DNA from: Erythrophleum ivorense
Lineage: Eukaryota > Streptophyta > Magnoliopsida > Fabales > Fabaceae
Direction: 5' to 3'
Length of the DNA stretch: 64,000 nt
NCBI GenBank assembly: GCA_026724425.1
Contig: JAIUCV010000011.1
Location: forward strand, 8,019,501 to 8,083,500
Below, piece after piece: positions 33,645 to 46,904 of the stretch. The position numbers and the translations under genes were made by a program. Each line of letters starts with the position of its first letter. Position 1 is the first letter of the stretch. The notes below the pieces were generated by a model. The model ran no database searches. It saw only the letters and a program-made list of their open reading frames with translations, and had not been told where the DNA came from.

Positions 33645-35190
33645 TCCCCAACTTGACTGGGGACAATTATAAAAGGTGGAAGGAAAGTATCCTTTTACAT
33701 TTTACATTTGGGGTGTTTGGATCGTGATTATGCCCTCAAAAGAATGAGCCGACAGCACCTATGGATACTAATACTCCAGTTAATATAACATTAAATGAAC
33801 GATAGAAATGGTCAAAATGTTAAGTATGACGCTTAATATCTTGCATTATGAATAGTATTCGTGGGACAATACCTAATTGTAAAAATGTCAAGATTAATTC
33901 TTATGAATATTATTGACAAGCAAGCAGAGGGAGTTAACTATTGAGGGACTTTGTTTTTCCTTCCCATATCAAAGACTCTTTTTGTATTATCATGACATTA
34001 ATAATCTATTTTAACTTATATTTATATCAAATTGATGTAAAAACAACATTTGTTAATAAAAATTTAAAGGAAAAGGTTGACATGAAAGAACTTGAAGGAT
34101 TCTTTTCAAAAGATGGTAAGCATTTGATTTACAAGCTTAAAAAGTCTTTATACAGACTTAAATAAGCTTCCTATTAGAGGTATATTAGGCTCCATATTGT
34201 TATTTCTATTCATTTGGTTTTGCAAGGAAAGCTAGATATCAATGTATATATAAAAAAGCTAGTGGGAGCAAAAGCAACTTTCCAGTTTTTTAAGTGGATG
34301 ATATTTTGCTTGCAACCAATGATATGGATTTGTAGGTGAAACAATCTTCTCTTAGAATATTTTGACATGAAAGATATAGATAGATTTTGATCTTATATTA
34401 TTGGAATTAAGATTTATATATAGATAAGTCTCCAAATACTTTGGGATTGTCTCAAGAAACTTGTATAAATAAAATTCTTAAGAGATTTCAAACAAAAGGT
34501 TAGTTATGATGTGTTACATCCATTATAAAAAGCGACAAGTTTGATTTGGACCAAAATCCTAAAATTAATCTTGCAAGAGAATAAGTTAGAAACATTAATG
34601 TATATGCTTTAGTTGTTGGAAGGTTTGTATCAAGGTAAAGATTGCATTTGTTGCTGGAATGTTGGGAAGATATACATTAAAAGGATTACATGCTTACATA
34701 TGGACAATTTAACACTTTGGAAGTTGTCAAATACTCTAATTTAAACTTTAATTGTTAGTTGTGTTGATTCTTGTTAGTCAACATGTGGCAACATATTCAT
34801 GTTAACTAGAAGAGTAATATCTTGAAGAAGTGCAAAACACTCTGTGCTTATTACTTCTACCATGTAAATTAAATTTGTTTATTGTTTTGAAGCAATATTC
34901 TAGATATATGGTTAAAGGTTTTATATCTAGGCTTCGAATTGTTAAGTCAATCTTTAGTCTCTGAACCAATTGTGATAATTCTTTGCTAAAAATTATAAAA
35001 ATGAATATCAAAGTAAATATATCAACATTAAACAACAGGCAGAGAGAGCACATTAAAGCAAATGAAGTGTTCATTGAACGCTTACGTACTGATCTGATGA
35101 TTGCAAGTCCCTTAATGCAAGCACACCACTTAAGTTGTGTAAGGATCATATAATGCAAATGAGACTTATTTCAAGTATGAGATTGTTGAA
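33645..35190 (+). mobile_element. Decayed Ty1-copia retrotransposon remnant
   Basis: Three parts of a copia polyprotein appear in the right order, all broken by stops and frameshifts. A gag-like stretch (about 33645-33900) reads NLTGDNYKRWKESIL. A reverse-transcriptase stretch (about 34020-34165) reads YQIDVKTTFVN and later LKKSLYRLK, with a worn VDDILLATND-like segment near 34297. An RNase H C-terminal stretch (about 34960-35150) has FFAKNYKNEYQSKY and TDLMIASPL. Protease and integrase are missing, so a large internal deletion lies near 33900-33960. A polypurine-like TGAGATTGTTG at about 35177 may mark the start of the 3' LTR. I could not identify matching LTRs. Confidence 0.7.
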
Positions 35191-38100
35191 ATTGATCTTC
35201 TCTTTTAAGCATAATATATTTAGGACTTGTGTATTTTGAAATGTAGACACTATAAAGTTAAAAAAGTTTGAACCTAAGTAGGAGAATATTAAAAGTTCTA
35301 ATTCTATAATTGATTTTCCTCTATATGGGTCCTTCACATTTTACACAAATTAAAACATGTATAAAAATTTATTACCAATACACTTAAATAATATTAATAA
35401 ATCAGCATTATTACCATTATGAGAATCAGTTTTCTTGATTGGCGAGCAGTTGATTTCCTTGATGGAAGAATAAGTTGGTGTTATATATACGTCGCCCCTT
35501 AATCAAGCAATTCTGATATTCCTGTTCCATTTCTAAGAATAACTATTGGTTAAAAAACCACATAACATTCATGTGAAATTTTATAACTGTAACTGGAGGT
35601 TAACTTTATACAAAATTTGTAATTTCACTATGCTTTGTGTTCTTATATATATAAACTATATGCCTACAAGTTTTCTACACTACACTGAAATTTTAACTCG
35701 TATATATAAATGAAATGAATCTATTTTTATCTCATTCCTACTGGTTTTTACCTAACACAAAAGCTTACGTTGGAGATTTACATGCTGGTCATCAAAGTCG
35801 ATGAAGGCTAGATATTTCACACTGTAATGGATGTGGCCTTTTCATCACACACCTTAAACTGTCTTCATTGGTGGTCAGATTCTTAAACAATAAAATTGCA
35901 CAAAAATATCAAGCACTAGACGACGACAACTGGAAGAATTATATTAATGGTTTCTACAGTCAAAGTAATGCAAAAAAAAAAAAAAAGAACAGCGAAAGGC
36001 AACCACTTTTGTTGTCATCGAATAATAATATATATAAACAAGATTAAAGATTCAACATCTCTTTAGATTAGATAGGCTTGGAGTATTACCTGTGTCATCC
36101 TAACCTCTACAACAAATCCTAAACTATGTTTGTGTCGTGCTCCATAATTTGATGGTATCTGTCAATTATATGTCTGTATTGACCCTTGGAAACTCTTGTG
36201 AGACCAGGAGGTAATTTAATTTTGGTGAAAACTTAAGTGCAATATTTAAATATTTGTTATTAACTTTGTTAATAAAAATATTATAAGCAGATACTTTTTA
36301 TATATAGCACTATATATATATATATATATAATTGGGTTTTTGAAAAAATTTCAATCTAATAGTAAACTCCTATTAAATCTTAAATCTTATCTTAATCTAA
36401 CCTTTTAACTTGTATCTTTGAAAAATAGGGAAATCGTTCTTTTAGCCTTGTCTTATTGTATAAACTATAATTCTGATACAGGTGGATATCTAAATCAGTG
36501 ATTAGTAAATTGAACGGTCAATTTAAACTACTGATAAACCAGGTAGCTTTTTCTAGTGTCGAAATCAGTATAGCTATCTTACGCCAAGATTTGTCTTGTT
36601 CGTAAATTTACTTAGATGTAGATGAACTGCGTATATATATTTTTTATTCGACCAAGTTGGCACAAAACTACTCTTCATCTTGAAAGAGATAATATTTTTA
36701 TATAAAGCATCTCTTAATTTGATTAATTCGGCAATCAATTGTTATTTTAATTGTTCTCGTTGAATAATTAATAATTTTGTCATCTAAAGTTATATAAATA
36801 CTAATATATTCTAAATATATAAAATTTTTCTATATACAAGCAACCTAATTGTGACATGAGGGGAAGATATCATATTTGAGATTGCTATACGATTACAAGT
36901 ATGGCTATTGGCAAAGCACTAATGGTTTTTCTTAATAAGAGGAAAAAAGAAAAGAAAAGAAAAGAAAAATTGTTTTTCAACCCCAGACTAATAGTTAAAC
37001 TGAATCTGGCAGTGTTAACATCGCTTATTGTTAAAGCTCAAACTTGACTCTGATCCTTGTTTGAAATTCAGAATGTGAGCTCAAGTTCAGCACATGCATG
37101 TTTTCAATCTTAAAGTTCTGACTCATGAGCCTAAACATGTTTATACAGTTTAAAAATAAATTTGTATAAATTACAATTTTAATATTTAAATACTAAACCA
37201 ATTCCAACAACAACTAATCAAATAAGCCAATACCACATTAAAAAAAAAATGCTAATTTTATGGTTGGTTTTAAATTTTTTAATATAAACAATTTAGAAAA
37301 TTATAAACATAATCGATTCGCGTTGAGTTGGCTTTCTTTGTAAAATGAAAACCCAAGTCCACTTTTATTTTTAAAGTTAAGCCTAAATTTTAAGTCTTAA
37401 TTAAACAAAATTTAGATAAAAGAAAAATTAACAAAATCAAACTCGACTTGACTAGCCTAATGAATTGGGTCGTAACTGACAACACGTACACAAGAAATTG
37501 TAACACTTTTATCTGTTTCAGACTTTCAGTCACAATTTTGAGATGAAAAAAATTCATAAACGATGGATTAATTGCAAATGGTGGACAAACCATTTCGTTT
37601 TACCCTCTTTATTTGACTACTGACAATAAACTGTTTTTAACTGTCTCATTCTCATCGTTTGTAACCAAAATTACGTAGTCAAGTCTATAGACATAATTTG
37701 TAATCTATGAAGTTAAATTATGGCTTCGTCATGTCAAATATCTAATACAGAAATATCTAAGAAAAGAGAAATAAACAACAATTATTTGTTGACAAACAAA
37801 AAAGAAAAGAGTAACATCAATCAAAATCATGTGGCTGTCACATCCGAAGCGCAACAGTAGAGTACCAAAAAAAGTTTTATTTTCCTACCAAAAAATAAAA
37901 TAAAATAAAATTAATACTAAAATTTTAATTATAAAAAGTAAAATTAAAAAAAAAACTTTTTTTAAAGAAAAATAGATGTTTGCTAATTAAAAATTTGAAT
38001 TTAAGAATCAGTTTTAGGTGAAGAAAATATTAACATCCCATAACATTTATTTTTAAAAATAGTTATCATAAATTAATTATATAAAATTAATATAACATTA

Positions 38101-41100
38101 ATTTTTACAATCACATGCAGAAAATAGTGAAAATTTTTTTAAAAATAAAAAATTATTTATAACAAGAGTGAAATTAATTTAGAATAGAAGTTTAAGACTT
38201 ATGTATCTAATGAAAAGAATCAAAGTTTACATAATTTGATAGATAAAAAGTTGTGTCAATTGGTTGATGATTTTTATTGTTTGGTAAAAAGAGAAATAAT
38301 TTATCTTCACAAACAAAACAGTTTTAGAACCGATTAGAGCGTTTTAATTTGCAAAAGTGATCCTATTTCTTTAATCCCTTAGTATTTTCTTTGTCTATTT
38401 GTTCTTGGATTTTTGAAAATAAAATTTGCATTTGAGTTGAAAAACAAAAATGCATAGTTGGCTAGATAAATATTAGATATGTCAAGGGAAGATAATATAG
38501 AATTTAAGTAAATAAAATAAGAAATGATACTCATGCTTCTATGTTTGAAAAAAAAAATATATATATATATTATTGGTTAATAATTATAAAAATACAATAA
38601 ATATTATTAAAAAATTATATCACAAACTATATCATTGCAAATGAACCAAACAAACCATTGGTAAGTAACCTTTCTTTTATTTTATTGTGAAGAGAATAAA
38701 AAAAATATAATTTAATATAATTTCATAAAAATAAATTCAAAAATATAGTTAATATGTTTAATTTATGAAAATCATAATGAATCCCAATTTGTACTCTTTT
38801 CATTTTTTCTCTTCTCTAATTTGTGGTTTTTTGAAAACAATAATTTTTATTTTTATTTTTATTTTAAAATAAATGTAAATTTTCTAAAAATATAGAAAAA
38901 TTAGAGAAGAACAGATTTTCATTTTACCCTCTTTATCTTACTACCGACAATAAAATGTTTTTAAGCTCATTCTCATCGTTTCTAATGAAAATTATGTAGT
39001 CAAGTCTGTTGACATAATTTATAATATATGAAGTTTAATGAAAATTATGTAGTGAAGTCTGTTGACATAATTTATAATATATGAAGTTAAATTATGCCTT
39101 GTTCATATCAACTATCTAATACTGAAATATCTAAAGAAAGAGAAATAAGCATCATTTGTCTTTTGGCAAACAAACAGAAAAACGGCAACATCAGTCAAAA
39201 TCATGGTGGCGATAATTTCCCGTCGCAGATGGCACTTTTGTTACTTTGTGCGCCTTTTCAACTATTTTTGTGCATTTTTTCACTGAATTAAAGGCTTTCG
39301 TTCCAATTACATTAACAAATATGTGTTACTGTAACTTCAATTTAAAAAAAAAATCATTACATTCACCTGCGGACAATTCTTGTTATTTGACTTTTATTTT
39401 GCTGCAAGCATTTGTTGTCTGAACGATAGGTATTTGTTTGACATTTTATATTTTATCTTGATGATATTATTATTGTTATTTTATGTCAGATGAAATAAAT
39501 TATCATTAACTTTATATCAATGCTTAATATAAATAATTCATATTCAATAATCAATATCATTATCAATTACGAACCCAAAAGCAAATATATCGTTAATAAT
39601 CACATAAAATATCAGTGCATTATTCTTAACCTTAAGATTAGGATGGATTGAATTGTTACTCGTATAATCGTAAGGTTCAATCAACAAGTTTGCATTATTT
39701 AAAAGGAATTCATGCCTCGTCAAGTTTTCATTATTTCAAATAATTTGTTCCTTCTTTTTTTTATTAGTACATAATTGAGCATATATTTAAATGAATCTCA
39801 ATTTTTTAACGTTTTTTATTATAAAAGTTTTATAAATTCAGGAGAAAGAAAAGAAAGAGTGAAAGAAAAAAGGAAAAAAATAGACTTCATATATATTTTT
39901 ATTTTTTATATCATTTACTTTTAAAACATTAAAATAAAAACTCTTAACAAATTCTTACACCATTTAAACTTTTTATTTGTTACCTAGGTTCACTTTTTAC
40001 CACTTGACTATAGTAGCATAATTTATTCCCTATTTGAAGGATTTGGATACTTATCTATACAATGGAAATAATTCTTTAAATTTGTTGTCCCAAAATAGTT
40101 CTAATCAAGATTATCTATACAATGGAACAATGAAGAGTATGAGGTGTTTAAGAGAAAGTCTCTATTCTTTGTGTTTTTTATTCTCAGGGGAGAGAAGAAG
40201 TATGATAATTTTTTTTACCATAATTTGAAATTAATTAATTTAAGTATTAATTAATTAAACAAAAATGAATTATTATTTAATTAATTAGATTGAGTTATTG
40301 AATCATGAGTTAATTCATCACGATAAGTTCAAATATTCTAACATTATTGATAAATTATTTGAATTAATTAATTGAAATTTGGTTTTAAAAAGAATAAGTA
40401 AGTAAGAGCTCAAATCATACACTAGATAAAATAATAAACATATAGACCAAGATATGAAGGGATTCCAACTTGAACCCCTATCCAGTTTAGGTTTAAAAAA
40501 GGTGTATTTTACAGAAGTCACATCCACCGCTAATTATTCTAAACCAGCAAACCACCCAGACCACCAGTTGCTAAACCTTAAAACCATTGGCACCTTAGCA
40601 AATGACGAAAACATCCCCCATGTTCATTGAATACAGCCATATTATGCGATAGTATCAGAATAGACAAAGGGGGGCACTTTGGTCCAATAACGTGTTTAGA
40701 ACCAGACCTCCGTTTAGCATATGGAATGAATGTACTATAATGTTAATCATTCCATAATGTTTGTCAATCATTCCCATTTTGGGTGTGAAGCTGGCACAAT
40801 GATGGAATATGCCCACAAGACAATGTCGGTTTTGCGCAGATAGTAGGTCCCACACTTTTTTCTGGATAAGCTCTCCTCTTTAAAGTTTCGTATAAGCCCT
40901 CCCTCCCCAGTCCCCACTTTCTAATAATTTAGTAACGTAATTTTTGTTCCCTTATAAAAAGTGGTTTCATTGAGTATATTCATGTCTCTTTTTTTTTTGT
41001 GCTAAAAATATTTTTTAATTTTATTCAAAATTTATTTTTATATTTGATTTTAAATTGTTCTCTTAATTTATTTTATCTTTTATTAACTTATTTAGTTTTA

Positions 41101-42540
41101 ATTTAATTTTTTAATTTTATCTTATATTTTAATTTTATTACATTTTAATTTAATTCTTTAACTTTTAAAAATTGATTAAATATTTTATTCTCTCAAACAT
41201 TGTTAAATACAACGTTTAATAGAAAAGCTATATATATAATTTTTAGATAACTTAGCTCTAATAATTTTTTTTAGTAAATAACTCAATGGTGTTAGAAATA
41301 AAAAAAAGTTTAAATGATTATAATCAAAATATTAAATTAAAATAATATAAATAAAAAATTGAAAGTGAAATTTAAAAATAGGTAAGATATTAAAAGTATA
41401 TTTTAATTATTCTTTTTGCAATTATTGGTCAAGCCTCATGGCACCCCGCCATCCACTTCACCAAGCAACAAGTATGTCCCACTGATTACCCACTGATCCC
41501 ATGACACGTGTGCTAATTAGAACAAAGGAGAATAAAGCAAAGTTAGATTCCATGGGGTTTTTTCCTCGACATTTCTCCGTTGCGTTTAGGGTCATTTGGT
41601 AATTTTATATAAACAGATTCTCTTTATATATATATATTTTACAATATTTATTATATTTTTATAATTATTATTTAGTTATATCTTATTATTTTTAAAATAA
41701 AAATACAAAAATTATTTCAATATTTAAGATTATTTTTTTATTCTCTCTATGACTTTTTTTTTCACATTTTACCATCTCATCATTCCATTTTTTAAAATAA
41801 GGTTTGTTCATTAATAAAATTTAATACGCCATGTGTGATTAAATGTATCATTCAAAATTTTAATTTTAATTGTATTAAATTCAATCTATGAAATTAAAGT
41901 TATTCTTAATATATGCAATCGCAGCTGGGAGTTTTTTCCGATAAGGTTTTCGTCAAGTTATTCTTAATACTATGATATATATAAAAATTGATTTTTCATC
42001 AAAAAGTTATTCTTAATATATGGTAATTTAAAAGAAAATTGTAATTTTTTAAAACAATTTTAAGTCACTTATAAATAATTCATTGTATTTTCAAAACTGA
42101 AATTAGGTGTATAAACTTTCAAATTTTAATAAATGTATTATTTTACTTTTTTAATTAATATTAACTCATTTTTATCCCAAACATCTCTATAATTAATATG
42201 TTAGTATTGGAAATAAATAAAAGCTTATTCCATTATTTATTGAGATATCTGAGATAACAAAGGAATTAATATCTCTAAGAGAAAAATAAATAAAAGAAAA
42301 TAAATAAAATCACTTATTTGTGGGAATATGAAAGTTCATAACTTTAGTCAATATAAAAAATTTTAGAAATTTTTTACAAGTGATCTAAAACATCTTTTTT
42401 TTAACATTTTTATAATTTAATTGAATAATATTATAATAATTACTTAAAAAATTGTTTCTAAATTTTTCTAAAAGATATCTCATGTTAACCACAAGAAAAA
42501 AAAACCTACAAAGTTCGCAGCGTCTGGCACTTGCACCGTC
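35191..42540. other. Gene desert with duplicated segments
   Basis: There is no convincing gene. The region contains a direct duplication (37594-39210), (AT)n at 36311-36330, and a comparatively GC-rich block at about 40440-40920 that may include half of a MITE but shows no ORF of note. A CACGTG G-box lies at 41505-41510, about 1.1 kb upstream of the DUF506 gene and separated from it by AT-rich sequence. Confidence 0.5.
37594..39210 (+). repeat. Direct duplication, ~240-290 bp copies 1.3 kb apart
   Basis: Copy 1 is about 37594-37835 and copy 2 about 38918-39210. They match in order over TTTTACCCTCTTTAT, TCATTCTCATCGTTT, GACATAATTT, ATGAAGTTAAATTATG, ACTGAAATATCTAA-like, AGAGAAATAA and ATCAAAATCATG-like phrases. 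Copy 2 has an extra internal 54-bp tandem duplication (38983-39036 and 39037-39090) that copy 1 lacks. The ~1.1 kb between them shows no coding motif. They could be worn terminal repeats of a non-autonomous element or a segmental duplication. Confidence 0.75.
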
Positions 42541-42546
42541 GGAATT

Positions 42547-42587
42547 GTGGGTCCCAGATGGGGCCAGCTGTTCGTTTGCATATAAAT
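42547..42587 (+). promoter_or_regulatory. Core promoter of the DUF506 gene (TCP-type site and TATA box)
   Basis: GTGGGTCC at 42547-42554 matches the class I TCP consensus GTGGGNCC. TATAAAT at 42581-42587 lies about 76 bases before the start codon, leaving a likely 5' leader near 50 bases. Both are motif matches only. Confidence 0.5.
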
Positions 42588-42662
42588 GGCAGACATACCA
42601 GTATAAGCGCACATCGGTCAGCGAGAGAGCGAGAGGGAGACTTCACAGTTTAAACAGTCGCT

Positions 42663-44090
42663 ATGTTCAGAAAGTTGGAGAGGTTTCCAGCTGCTCGCTG
42701 GAATTCCGACGACTTGGGCAAAAACGGCGACGTAACTGTAAGTTTTTCCGATACGGTTTTTGCGTTTTGGGAGGATGTCAAGTCCTCATCGGAAAATTCA
42801 TCCAACTCCGGCGACTCTCAAGATGAAGATGAGGAGGATGAAAATTTTAGCACTGTGCAACAGAATAAAGCTTTCTGGGAAGAACAAGACGAGCTTCTCC
42901 AGGTACTAAATTTGATAAACTTTTCTACACAATTTATGCTCACTAAGCTCTGATCTCGTCACTCAGGAAGTTAATTTCTTTCGTTCTTTTTTATCCTTGT
43001 TATTAGGCTACCTTATGCAGAACAACCTCATTAGAGTCGAAAATTCGGCAAGCAACAAACGAGGCTCTGAGAGAATTAAACGTATCATCGGCTATGCAAA
43101 TGCAATGCTCTTGCCGGCGACCGGCGATGCCTAAGGGCTGTAAGAGTTGCTTGCAGAGAGAAGTATGCAATCGCCTTTTGAACCTTGGCTACAATTGCGC
43201 CATTTGTCAATCCAAGTGGAAGAGCTCATCAGAAATCCCGTCAGGTATATCCATGATTTTATCTTCAAAAAAAAATTATGTGAACTGTCTACTATCATTT
43301 CTCCAATTTAAATATTACATTTGAAGGAATTTATTTAAAAAAATTATTAATTGTAATATTAAATTATAAATATATCATGTTATAAAAATTTTTAATAACA
43401 AATATTTTTAAAATTACACTTAAATTTTCTTTTTTATGGTAGAGTTAGTGCAGTTGATCTAGGAATAAACATCTCTTCTTTAATTTTTGAGAGAAGCATG
43501 TTAACATGAGAGAATATATTTTTAAAATATTATTTCAAACTGATACTGGACACTTCAAATTATAATACCAAAAAAATTAATATGACGAACAAAAGAATTG
43601 AAAGTGCGGATTGAGTTTAATTTAATTTATGAAATATTGAACATTTTTTTTGCTCGTAATTATTTCAGGGGAGCACACTTATTTGGAAGTGACTGATAAA
43701 TCGAGCAACAAAAGAGAAGTAAAAGTGGTGATTGAGTTAAATTTTCGAACAGAATTTGAGATGGCACGTTCTAGCGAAGATTACAACAGATTAATTAGCC
43801 GATTACCCGAAGTATTTGTTGGAAAGGTTGAGAGATTAAGAGTGTTAATTAAGATTCTGTGCTCGGCTGCTAAAAAATGCATGAAGGAGAAGAAAATGCA
43901 CTTAGCACCATGGAGAAAACACAAGTACATGCAAGCAAAGTGGCTAATTGGAACCTCCGATATGCCGGCCGCTGCGCTGCCGGTGACCCGAGACTATGTC
44001 CGGCCACTGAAACCAAAGGCTTCCATGCTCACCTGTGATTTACTGGAGAACATTCCCGGCTTGCACTGTACTGTAGTTGAGGTTGTGTGA
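42663..44090 (+). CDS. DUF506 (PDDEXK_6) family protein, 3 exons
   Basis: A plant DUF506 protein of 299 residues. Exons by eye are 42663-42902, 43007-43244 and 43669-44090, with GT-AG borders and a continuous frame. The N-terminal part has an acidic, serine-rich stretch (about 45-66). Family motifs follow: CSCRRP with Cys114/Cys116, GCKSCLQREVCNRL (124-137), GYNCAICQSKW (141-151), HTYLEV (162-167), VVIELNFRTEFEMAR (about 179-193), LPEVFVG (205-211) and PWRKHKYMQAKWL (240-252). The family is predicted to carry a PD-(D/E)XK nuclease-like fold, but the biochemical role is not established; some Arabidopsis members respond to phosphate supply and affect root hairs. The cysteine pattern suggests metal or redox binding, which is my inference. 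The start is supported by frame, the TATA box and family-like N terminus. Confidence 0.92.
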
Positions 44091-44411
44091 TGAGAGAAGA
44101 AGAAAAATTTTGTCCACACATGTTAATTTCACTTCCTTATTATAGTACTAGTTATTATGTGGCTATATATGTTATTATAAGAATTAATAAGAATTAGTTT
44201 GGAGATTGAAATTTACAATTAATGGGCAAATCGAATAATTAAAAAAAATAATTAGAAGTATTGAGATGCAAATTTTCGGCAACTTATCTTGCATAGTACG
44301 TTGAGCAGATCTGTATCCTCTCTTATTATTATTTGCAATCCCAGCCATCCAAATAGATAATTTTGTGTGATAAAACGTTTTATTTTCTTTAAAATAAAAA
44401 ATAAACTGTTA

Positions 44412-44414
<3 letters not shown>

Positions 44415-44456
<42 letters not shown>

Positions 44457-44464
44457 CACACACA
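44415..44464. repeat. (AT)n(AC)n compound microsatellite
   Basis: About 32 bases of TA repeat followed by about 17 bases of CA repeat. Confidence 0.9.
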
Positions 44465-45650
44465 AGGTTTAGATTACTGCTTAGTTAGCAATGAATCTGC
44501 CTCCGAAGTATTCACGAGACTTTGGGTCCCCCTGTCAAGTAATGTGACTGCTCATCTTCTTGCAAAATTATGCCGTAATATTGAAGATAGTCGAAGTGGG
44601 GTTGGAGGACACCCTGCTTTTCTCATGTGCAAAAGGCAGAAAATAAGAAATATGCTAGATTCTCAAAGAATATGCTAGATGGATGAATTTTCTAGGACAC
44701 CAAGAAGATGTATTCAGTTATTGACTAAACTGGAGCCGGTGATGTAAAGGAAGGAGCTTTCTTTGTTTAATATGATGACACTCAGAAAAATGTCTAATCT
44801 AATTCTCAACTTCTTAATATCGAAGAAGATATTGCAAATTTCACTCTAAGTTGGATGACTCGAAGTTTTGCCAGAATAATTTCACCTAATTAAAAAAGTT
44901 TAGTGCAGTCGACAATCTTCTACTTTACATAATGTAGTTAACTCATAGATAAATACGTAGATGTGTATATAAAATAATTAATTATTTATAACAAATTAAA
45001 TGGTATTTAGTATATACCATCATTCATTCTCACTTCTCACATGATTATATGTTATTAAAAAAATATTAATTGTATACTATTTTACGTCCATTATGTGGTT
45101 TTTCCCCCTTACTATATACATAGCCCAATCTTTCTAAAAATGATATCATCACATAAGCCATGAGCAGTAAATGTATGGCCGAAAGTAGAAATAATAACAA
45201 ATTTTCTTTCAAATTTCAAAGAAAAAGGAACCCAAAATAGAGTATCGAAGCTGAAAATGCAGTGATAAGTCATGCATGAGAACCATGGAACAATGTTCTA
45301 GATCCGTAACTATATATATATATATATATATATGCTCTTAATTCTATTACTAGCTAGTTATGGTACAGTGCTGCAAAGAGGTCAAAAAATGGGCAAACTT
45401 ACATTTAAGGAAGAACCGAAAATAAGTTTACACTTGAACTGTACTGTAAATATATATGAAGTTGAAACATTAGCATTTCCCTCCATGATAGACTTATCCT
45501 TCTTGTTCTTATTCTTAACCTGCAGTATCAATTTACAGGTTTCTAGAGCACAAAATTAAGCCAAGATAGTTCTCGGTCTGCGAAATTGATTAGATTTAAC
45601 CTCATGATTATGCTAACCTACCCAACAAGCTCTGCCTTCTCCATTTGTTT

Positions 45651-45905
45651 TTATCGTTCTGACAAATTAGAACCTACTGTGTGATATCTCCTATTAGATT
45701 TGCGATTTCCTTTCTGACAATTAGCAGGAAGTTGAGCCGAATTTTTGGGCCGATCATCAATCGTGAAACCCTGTTCATCCATCCATGCTATTGAGCTTAC
45801 CTGATTCAGATCCAAAAAACACCAAAAAAACAAAATAAAACAAAACAAAAGAAAACTCACCTGATTAGCTTGCTCCCAATTAGCAGAAAATTCTTATATT
45901 TTGTT
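45651..45905 (-). other. Possible two-exon coding remnant, unidentified
   Basis: On the minus strand a coding-looking stretch (about 45651-45801, stop at 45651-45653) reads VSSIAWMDEQGFTIDD and continues to SNLSER. Upstream, a short open stretch ending NWEQANQ is followed by GTGAGT. An AG ending in GAATCAG then precedes the main stretch, so a short (~70-base) intron would join them in frame. The base composition is less AT-rich than its surroundings. I do not recognise the protein and see no start codon with context, so this is at most a gene fragment. Confidence 0.2.
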
Positions 45906-46044
45906 ATCAATTTTTTTAATAAAATTATAATATAAATAAAAAAATTTAATCATATAATACTAAGTAGTAAAAGTTATATATTTATTGGTAAAAGTTATAT
46001 ATTTGTCATATTATTATTAAAAATTATATACTTATTATATTTTA

Positions 46045-46465
46045 GCTAAATTACACATAATCTCTTTAAATTTTAGACTATAAATAATCTTTCAATCTTC
46101 AAAACTTAATAATGAATCCTCTTAAACTTTTAAATTTATATAAATAACCCCTCATCGTTAATTAATTTGTCATTTCAATAACAAAGTATGACATATTGAA
46201 AAATTATTTGCACGTGACTTAAAATTTAGAAAGAATTATCTACATATAATTCAACATTTAAAAAAGTTATTTGTATAAAAAATGAAGTTTAAAAAAGTTT
46301 ATTGTTATTGATATGTCAAGTTCTACTAAAAAAATAATAAGTTAATTAATAATAAAAAGTTATTTGTACAAATTTAAAATTTTAAAAGGCTTCTTGTCAA
46401 ATTTTAAAAGTTAAGGAATTATTTACATATAACTCAAAATTCAAGAAAATTACATATAATTTAAT
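46045..46465. repeat. AT-rich inverted-repeat element
   Basis: The left edge TAAATTACACATAATCTCTT and the reverse complement of the right edge (TAAATTATATGTAATTTTCT) match. The inner phrases are also mirrored (AAATAACCCCT against AAATAACTTTT; TTAATTAATTTGTCAT against TTAATTAACTTATTAT). It is non-coding. It is probably a long-TIR MITE. Confidence 0.5.
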
Positions 46466-46804
46466 CTTATATTTTAATTAAAAATATAACAGGTAAAGGA
46501 ATAATATTTTTTTCAAAAGACAAAAAGATATTAACTTGTCATCATGGCACATCAGTATGGACCAGGGGTGTCTGTCGCTCAACTTGAGCAGCCTCCCAAA
46601 TAGAGGCTCTTCCTCCTACAATTTCATTTCAAAGAATGGTTGATTATGTTTAAATTTCTTTCTTTGCTCTGAACAATGATTGGGTTTACAAATTTTTGTT
46701 GAATTTATATTTTTATTAGATCTCACAAGCTTTTCTACGCGTCTAGTTTTCTCATATTTATGGTGAATATTAGATATCATGTCAAATTTAAATGTGTGTG
46801 TCCG

Positions 46805-46809
<5 letters not shown>

Positions 46810-46835
<26 letters not shown>
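46810..46835. repeat. (AT)n microsatellite
   Basis: A TA run preceded by CGCGCGCA. Confidence 0.9.
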
Positions 46836-46842
<7 letters not shown>

Positions 46843-46904
46843 ATACATAAATTTTTAAAAAATTATATTGCATTTCTTTTGTATGATTGTCTAGAATGGT
46901 GGAA

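Noticed and set aside
42452..42826. Plus-strand 124-codon ORF overlapping the DUF506 start
   Set aside because: It runs through the promoter and is in a different frame from the DUF506 exon; no motif.
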